Below, piece by piece: positions 58,967-64,000 of a stretch of DNA of 64,000 nucleotides (position 1 is its first letter; each line of letters starts with the position of its first letter). The notes below the pieces were generated by a model. That model searched no databases and had not been told where the DNA came from. It saw only the letters and a list, made by a program, of their open reading frames with translations. The position numbers and the translations under genes were made by a program. The DNA is from Fragilariopsis cylindrus CCMP1102 (taxonomy: Eukaryota > Bacillariophyta > Bacillariophyceae > Bacillariales > Bacillariaceae): positions 124,001 through 188,000 of the forward strand of contig FMBT01000328.1 in the NCBI GenBank assembly GCA_900095095.1, given 5' to 3'.

Positions 58967-61900
58967 GATTATTTTTGTTTTTTTGTTGATTTAGGACGTC
59001 ACTAATGGTACTCTTTTATATATCTTCAAGATGCTACTATGAATAATGGAACAGTAATGATAATAATGAATATATAGAGTATAATGATGTGCTTTGATTG
59101 TGCGTTTTTAAGTCAAGGTATTTTTGACTTGTGATCGATTGAATTTGGAAGGGAGATCGATGATGAATATTCTACGGGATTTCTCAGTTTGAGGCTTCTC
59201 ATTGACATTACTGAATTTTGATGCAGATACTTGACTGGCCGAGGTTCCCCAATCACGACCATAATTTTGTATTATGGTCGCAACCAAGATACCTTGTCTT
59301 GGACAACATTAGGAGTGAGATGCTTCTCATTTTATTTACATAACGCAGAGCACACTATTTGAGCGGCAAAAAATCTTGACATGTGTCTTGCTGAGGTGGA
59401 TACATATGCCATCGCGTCAAAATGAAAATTGAGATCGATGATGTGTGATTCGAATTGTTGCATGCTGTATTTTTTACGTGCTACAAAATAAAAAATAGAA
59501 CATATCGAGCAATCGTGCGACCGTTCTCAAAGACAAACAAAAAGACAAACACGAAACTCGACGATTATAACTTCAAGTACGCGTCTGGTGCTTGACTCGA
59601 GTAAAGTGTAATAATATATTCTACAAAGGAGCACAGATAGTATCTAGTGGTACATATGGAACAGAGATACCTCTATGTGTTTTACTAAATACAAGGGTAA
59701 TGGGGAAATCCATGTGATGGTTCTATCTGGTCCAGTTAGTACAGTACTCTATGTTTGAATATAGGGAAAGATTTTACACACACTAGTACCATCATCATCA
59801 GATGTGCATAACCAGAGAGATGAAATATGAATTGAAGAGTAGAATATGACTGATGTGATTGAGATTGAATCCACAGGTCTAACAATGGTGCTTTGCTGGG
59901 TTTCCACCTCCTGTTGTCATCGTATCTTCATCATTTCATCATGGTCTCCATCATTTGGGGATTTGGATCTGTTGTTGTTGCTGTGGCATATACATGTGCC
60001 GGAGATGGTGGTGGACTGGCTGCTGCTGCTGTTAGTGCTGCTATTTGTGCCATAAGAGTTCTGATAAAATTGTTCTATTTGATGAAGTTTGCTCCTGTTC
60101 AGATTTGCTGGTCCTCTTGATTGGTTTCAACCTGTTCTTGTGTTGCAGCATTAGCCAGTCCAATTTCTTTGAATGTCCACTTTCTGGTCCTATTCCTCTT
60201 GATTTCTTTACTGGAATGTGCTTTGAAATTCAACCATGTTTTCTGGTCCATTGCTTTTTCTTTTTAATGATGATATGTCCCCTGTCACTTTGTCAAGTTA
60301 GGCCATACCATATTCTGTTTTGGTTGTTCCTATCATTGCCTTTTGTTGTATGGATGCAGTTTTGCTTATAGCTGTTTTTTCTTCAGTTTTTGTTGAATTA
60401 TAATACCACACTCTTGCTATTTTGAGTCACTACTTGTTCTTTGCTATGATATTGTTAAGTCCTGAAAAATTTAATTGCTTTATTATATTAGATTTGCTTA
60501 TACGTCTCTTTGAAAATAGGTCTATGAATAAGTATGAGCAAATTGATGAACAAACGCAATTGACACAAAGTAGTTTTTGCTTTGCTATTTCGAATTTTTG
60601 CTGCACATCACCACTAAAAATGGCATGTAAGTTACCCATGTTCAGCACAACATAGACAAAATCCAGCTGCACATCTCAAAGAACAACAGCATTACCGTTT
60701 CTTTCCTCAAGATGGCACGCTTTCAAAATTGCTAGCCTTGCTGATATTACTAGACTTGATTGATTAGAATAAAGCAACCCAATGGATTAGATCCCAGGGA
60801 CTCAATTAGATTGATTCCCAACAGTTTTGTATTGGTGGGATGATACAGTTCTTATTGATTTGGTGATATATTGTATCGTTTATTGTATACCTATTCAAGT
60901 CGACAATATTGTTATTTGTTGTTAAGGATTGCTCTACTAAACAACTCATGAGGCTGTGGGCTATTGCTCTTATTCTAGCTGGTGCAGCTGGTGTTACAGG
61001 TTGTTCTGGGTTTTTGTTTCAGTCCATTCATTCTAGTATATTGTGAGCAAAGATTGCATCTCCATAGATTGGTCTGCTCACTAGTTCAACAGGGCTATTG
61101 TATGTGGGCCTCAGTAGTGGCACGCATTGGTTGGGTTTCAGCATTAGTAGTATGAGATATTTCAATGTGGATCAAGTAGGACTACAAGATAAGGAAAATG
61201 ACCTGTGGGACCATCAAAAATGGGGTATAATATATAGCAAAAATATTCTTCCTGAGAGCTGCTAAAAAACAGGCCCAATGTGGTGCAGGATATATGACAT
61301 TAGGATAGGATGTGGTCTGGTAGAATCTTCCACACAACAGCACACTAGATATCACAGCTCTTCCTTCTCCAAACACACGTACAGTCACATATGAAAGGCT
61401 AAGACATTAGACAGTATTAAATCTTGGCTAGGAGGGATACATACAATTGTGCATCCGCATCTTCATGATATCAAAACATCATCTATATCCAAGATAAAAA
61501 TAGAGGAACTTTGGAAATCTCCATTTTGTTGATGGTGTCTTTTTCTTGGGATGTACCTAATTAGTGTTCTGAGGATAGAATTGTTGACATGGAAGTAATT
61601 ATCCATGGAGGAAGGCTCCATCACTCATAAAAATTACTAATCTTGTCTCTTCTTATGTGTGTATCAATTATGTCCTCCACCACTGTTTGTTGGAGCTATG
61701 CTATTATAGTATACTGAACCAATGTGTGACCCCTAACCGTCCGAAATGCATACACTTTCTTCACGTATTCTTCCTCTATCAGAGGATTACTACCAAAGAC
61801 AGAATTCTATGCTAGCTTGTTATTCAATATATACAACTTTTCCTAGACAAACCCCCAATTTATATGACTACAAGAAGACTGTGAAGAATCCCAGTCCTTT

Positions 61901-62596
61901 TACAACACAGCAATGCATCATTTTTTTGTCACTGACTAGCCACATAGAAATTCTTCATGTAATAAATGTACTGTAGAAAAGGCGTAAATCTTGTGATATC
62001 AGGAATTTTGCCAGTCTAATTAGTATCAGCCTTCTGAATTGGCACAGTTAACTACATAGTTGATATCTCAGGTTGCACTGCCTTGTATTTGAGATGAGAT
62101 GTGCTTGGCAGAAATTACATGCACACATACATATACATGCAAATTCATGGCAAATAATTTGTATTGGTTGAAAGTGATAGTCAACCCAGTAACTTATATG
62201 TCCATCCATTGAACTAGGAATATTGTAGTTCAAGAAGAGTGAGCTGATATGTTTGTAAGTGTAAAGATCTTCAGGAACAAGCACAAACATTTTTGTGCAG
62301 AAGGAACCTATTAGCCATGAATTCAAATGGAAATATTTATCTTTTCTTTATAATATATGTATGATTGTTAGAATCAACACGAATCATGAACTAAAGTCAA
62401 AGGCAGACAACGCGACTAAATCGTTTTGGGAGGATTGAAACAATCAAATCTCAGCATTACTTGCTTTGTAGGAAAAAAGAAGTTGGAATGAGATGGAAGG
62501 AAAAGACGCATGATTAAAATAACGAAATAACAAATAGAATAATCTTATATCAGCATTTTACAATTAGCATTTCTAGCTAGGCTATTATTTCATCCA
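58967..62596. other. 3.6-kb gene-poor region with a probable retrotransposon relic
   Basis: No intact gene was seen. The first part is the upstream region of the giant gene. About 59840-60835 carries an LTR-retrotransposon-like relic (separate entry). The remainder, 60850-62596, has only short ORFs of random composition. Confidence 0.5.
59840..60835 (-). mobile_element. degenerate copia-like LTR/gag relic
   Basis: Read on the minus strand, about 60070-59840 gives a gag-like end: LMAQIAALTAAASPPPSP, then a Gly-rich turn and KHHC-stop-TCGFNLNH, resembling a CCHC zinc knuckle in which Trp became a stop. Upstream, near 60835, is TGTTGGGA, a common LTR start, and near 60396 TGGTATTATA, which resembles a primer-binding site. 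Frames are broken throughout and no polymerase is present. The gag reading is a pattern judgement. Confidence 0.33.
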
Positions 62597-63846
62597 TTAT
62601 ACGCTGATATTGGTGCACTCAGCTGTCTTTGAAAATCGCTTCAAAATCCCCGACACAACTTTGCCTGGACCAAGCTCATAAGCCTTTTCAAAATCTTTCG
62701 ATAGCATCAAATCCATTGTATTTTCCCACAAGACGGGTGATGTTACTTGTGTAGCCAGTAATTTTTTGATAGTTTCAGGATCAGAGTGGGGCTTAGCGTC
62801 AACGTTGCTGATGACAGGAATGCGAGGCTTTTTGATTTCCACCTCTTTTAAAACATCCTCTAGCGACGAAACGGCAGGGGCCATGAAATCTACGTATCAA
62901 ATTGAACATTGCCGATTGAAATTGAAATTGGGGGAGTTGAAATTTGATTCATTTGGTAAGATGTTTGTATCAATATGATTGATACGCATCAAAAAACATT
63001 ACTTTCGTTGTTAAAGACAACAACATAAACAAAAATCGGTGAAAAAAAGAGATTTTAGATTTTCCACTTACCAGTATGGAAGGCACCCGCAACAGCCAAT
63101 CTGACAGTCATTCGGGCTTTGAATTCAGGCTTTGCAATTTCGGCAAGTGTATCACACGCCGCACTGGCCCCACTGACAGCATAATTACCTTTGCACAAAA
63201 AGTTCGCAATCTGAACTTTTTCACCACTCTTTTCACTCGCGGCTTCGCAAAGTTCTGCGACTTTGCCGCTATCTAGACCGATCACAGATACCATACCCGA
63301 ATCAACGGCATCTGAAGCGGCTTGCATCGCTTCTCCGCGTGCCTTAGTAATTTTGACGCCATCTGCAAAGGAAAGAGCACCGGCAAAGCACAAGGCTGAG
63401 TATTCACCCAAACTTAATCCCATTGCACATGTGGCTTCATCGACGGCTTCTGGACCAGAATCTTGCTTGAGTTTTTCTACAGCGGCCATACTGGCTACGA
63501 AAATAGCTGGTTGCGAAACAACCGTTGAATCTAACTTTTCTTTTGGTCCTTCGGTGCAAACTTCTAACAAATCGTAGCCCAAAATCTCACTGGCTTCGTC
63601 AAATAGGGCCTTCGCAGCTGGAACATCCTTCACGACCTCACTACACATACCCACAAATTGGGCACCTTGTCCAGGAAACATCACAGCGCACTTGGCAGAA
63701 AAATCATCAAAGTCGTTATCGCTAGCGGCAACCTTCGTCAAACTACGACGACTGAATGATTTTGTGGTAGGTACAAAAGCAGACGACAATCGGGACGTTA
63801 AAGCCAGTAGGATCATTGCGGAAGAAGAAACGAGTAGCTTGACCAT
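62597..63846 (-). CDS. fabD: plastid malonyl-CoA:ACP transacylase
   Basis: Exons 63846-63072 and 62889-62597 with a 182-bp intron; 355 aa. The N terminus is a bipartite plastid presequence: a signal peptide ending LSSAFVPTTKSFSRRS, where cleavage before Phe is the diatom rule, then a basic transit segment. The enzyme has VMFPGQGAQFVGM, the nucleophile Ser in MGLSLGEYSAL, the conserved Arg in KITKARGEAMQ, the catalytic His in VAGAFHTDFM (split by the intron), and the family ending YELGPGKVVSGILKR. It loads malonyl groups onto acyl carrier protein for plastid fatty-acid synthesis. GLSLGE replaces the usual GHSLGE. No frame breaks. Confidence 0.93.
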
Positions 63847-64000
63847 ATTATTACTTGTTATTTAATTTTGTTGATTAAGTCGTTGTTGTGAAGCTTGTTG
63901 AATTAAAAATGAGCCCTTTAATATACAGCACCCTTTTCGATAGATTACAAATAACAAATACGGTACGATAATAAGTTGTCAATAGATAGCATTTATTTGT
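63847..64000. promoter_or_regulatory. upstream region of fabD
   Basis: 154 bp at the window edge, AT-rich, with TTTAATATACAGC about 80 bp before the fabD ATG as a possible TATA-like element. Confidence 0.3.

Noticed and set aside
60949-61047. Short ORF MRLWAIALILAGAAGVTG resembling a signal peptide
   Set aside because: Only 32 codons, no continuation in any frame after plausible splice sites, and located in a gene desert.

Overview
This is nuclear DNA of a diatom, most likely a pennate species of the Fragilariopsis/Pseudo-nitzschia kind. The clues are short GT-AG introns (about 80 to 250 bp), AT-rich spacers, Asn/Asp/Gln homopolymers in proteins, plastid presequences that cleave just before a Phe (FabD, SA^FVP), and secreted proteins mixing Gly-Lys-rich tracts, six-Cys modules and Ser-Pro repeats. 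There are no operons. Genes lie on both strands, several as divergent pairs.

Layout. 1-268 is the 3' end of a basic protein. 758-9581 holds two M14 carboxypeptidase-like membrane proteins on the minus strand, one with its active site lost, separated by a plus-strand kinase-PDZ-PP2C fusion. 10126-11328 is a plastid TPR protein. 12829-22722 is a very large UBR-type E3 ligase. 23363-24951 is a VHL-like/zincin protein and 25022-26844 a GT47 exostosin. 27-30 kb is gene-poor, with a small membrane-protein candidate and a Crypton-like relic. 30566-46348 is gene-dense: AzgA purine permease, TPR protein, small mitochondrial-type protein, M13 peptidase, POLD2, histidine phosphatase with a GNAT-like tail, and an LRR protein. 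47482-51025 holds SmD3 and a 5'-nucleotidase-like protein with EF-hands. 51150-58966 holds a truncated Gly-Lys-rich paralogue and then a five-exon giant gene. 59-62.5 kb is non-coding with a probable gag relic. 62597-63846 is plastid FabD.

The most unusual object is the giant gene at 51823-58966 (about 2171 aa after splicing). It joins an N-terminal hydrophobic signal, a Gly-Lys-rich region, a six-Cys module, a roughly 1000-residue Pro-Ser/Pro-Thr stalk, one membrane span, a ubiquitin-like fold ending in Gly-Gly, a duplicated Gly-Gly tail with a basic cluster, and an HNH-nuclease-like domain. It reads as a cell-surface protein with a ubiquitin-like and nuclease-like tail on the other side of the membrane. 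I know of no described protein with this layout.

A second window-wide signal concerns sequence quality. I count 27 reading-frame breaks in ten conserved genes. Every one is repaired by adding a single base, never by removing one, and after that each spliced CDS length is divisible by three. This points to systematic one-base deletions in the assembly (typical of lightly polished long reads), not to pseudogenes. CDS coordinates below therefore span whole genes across these breaks.
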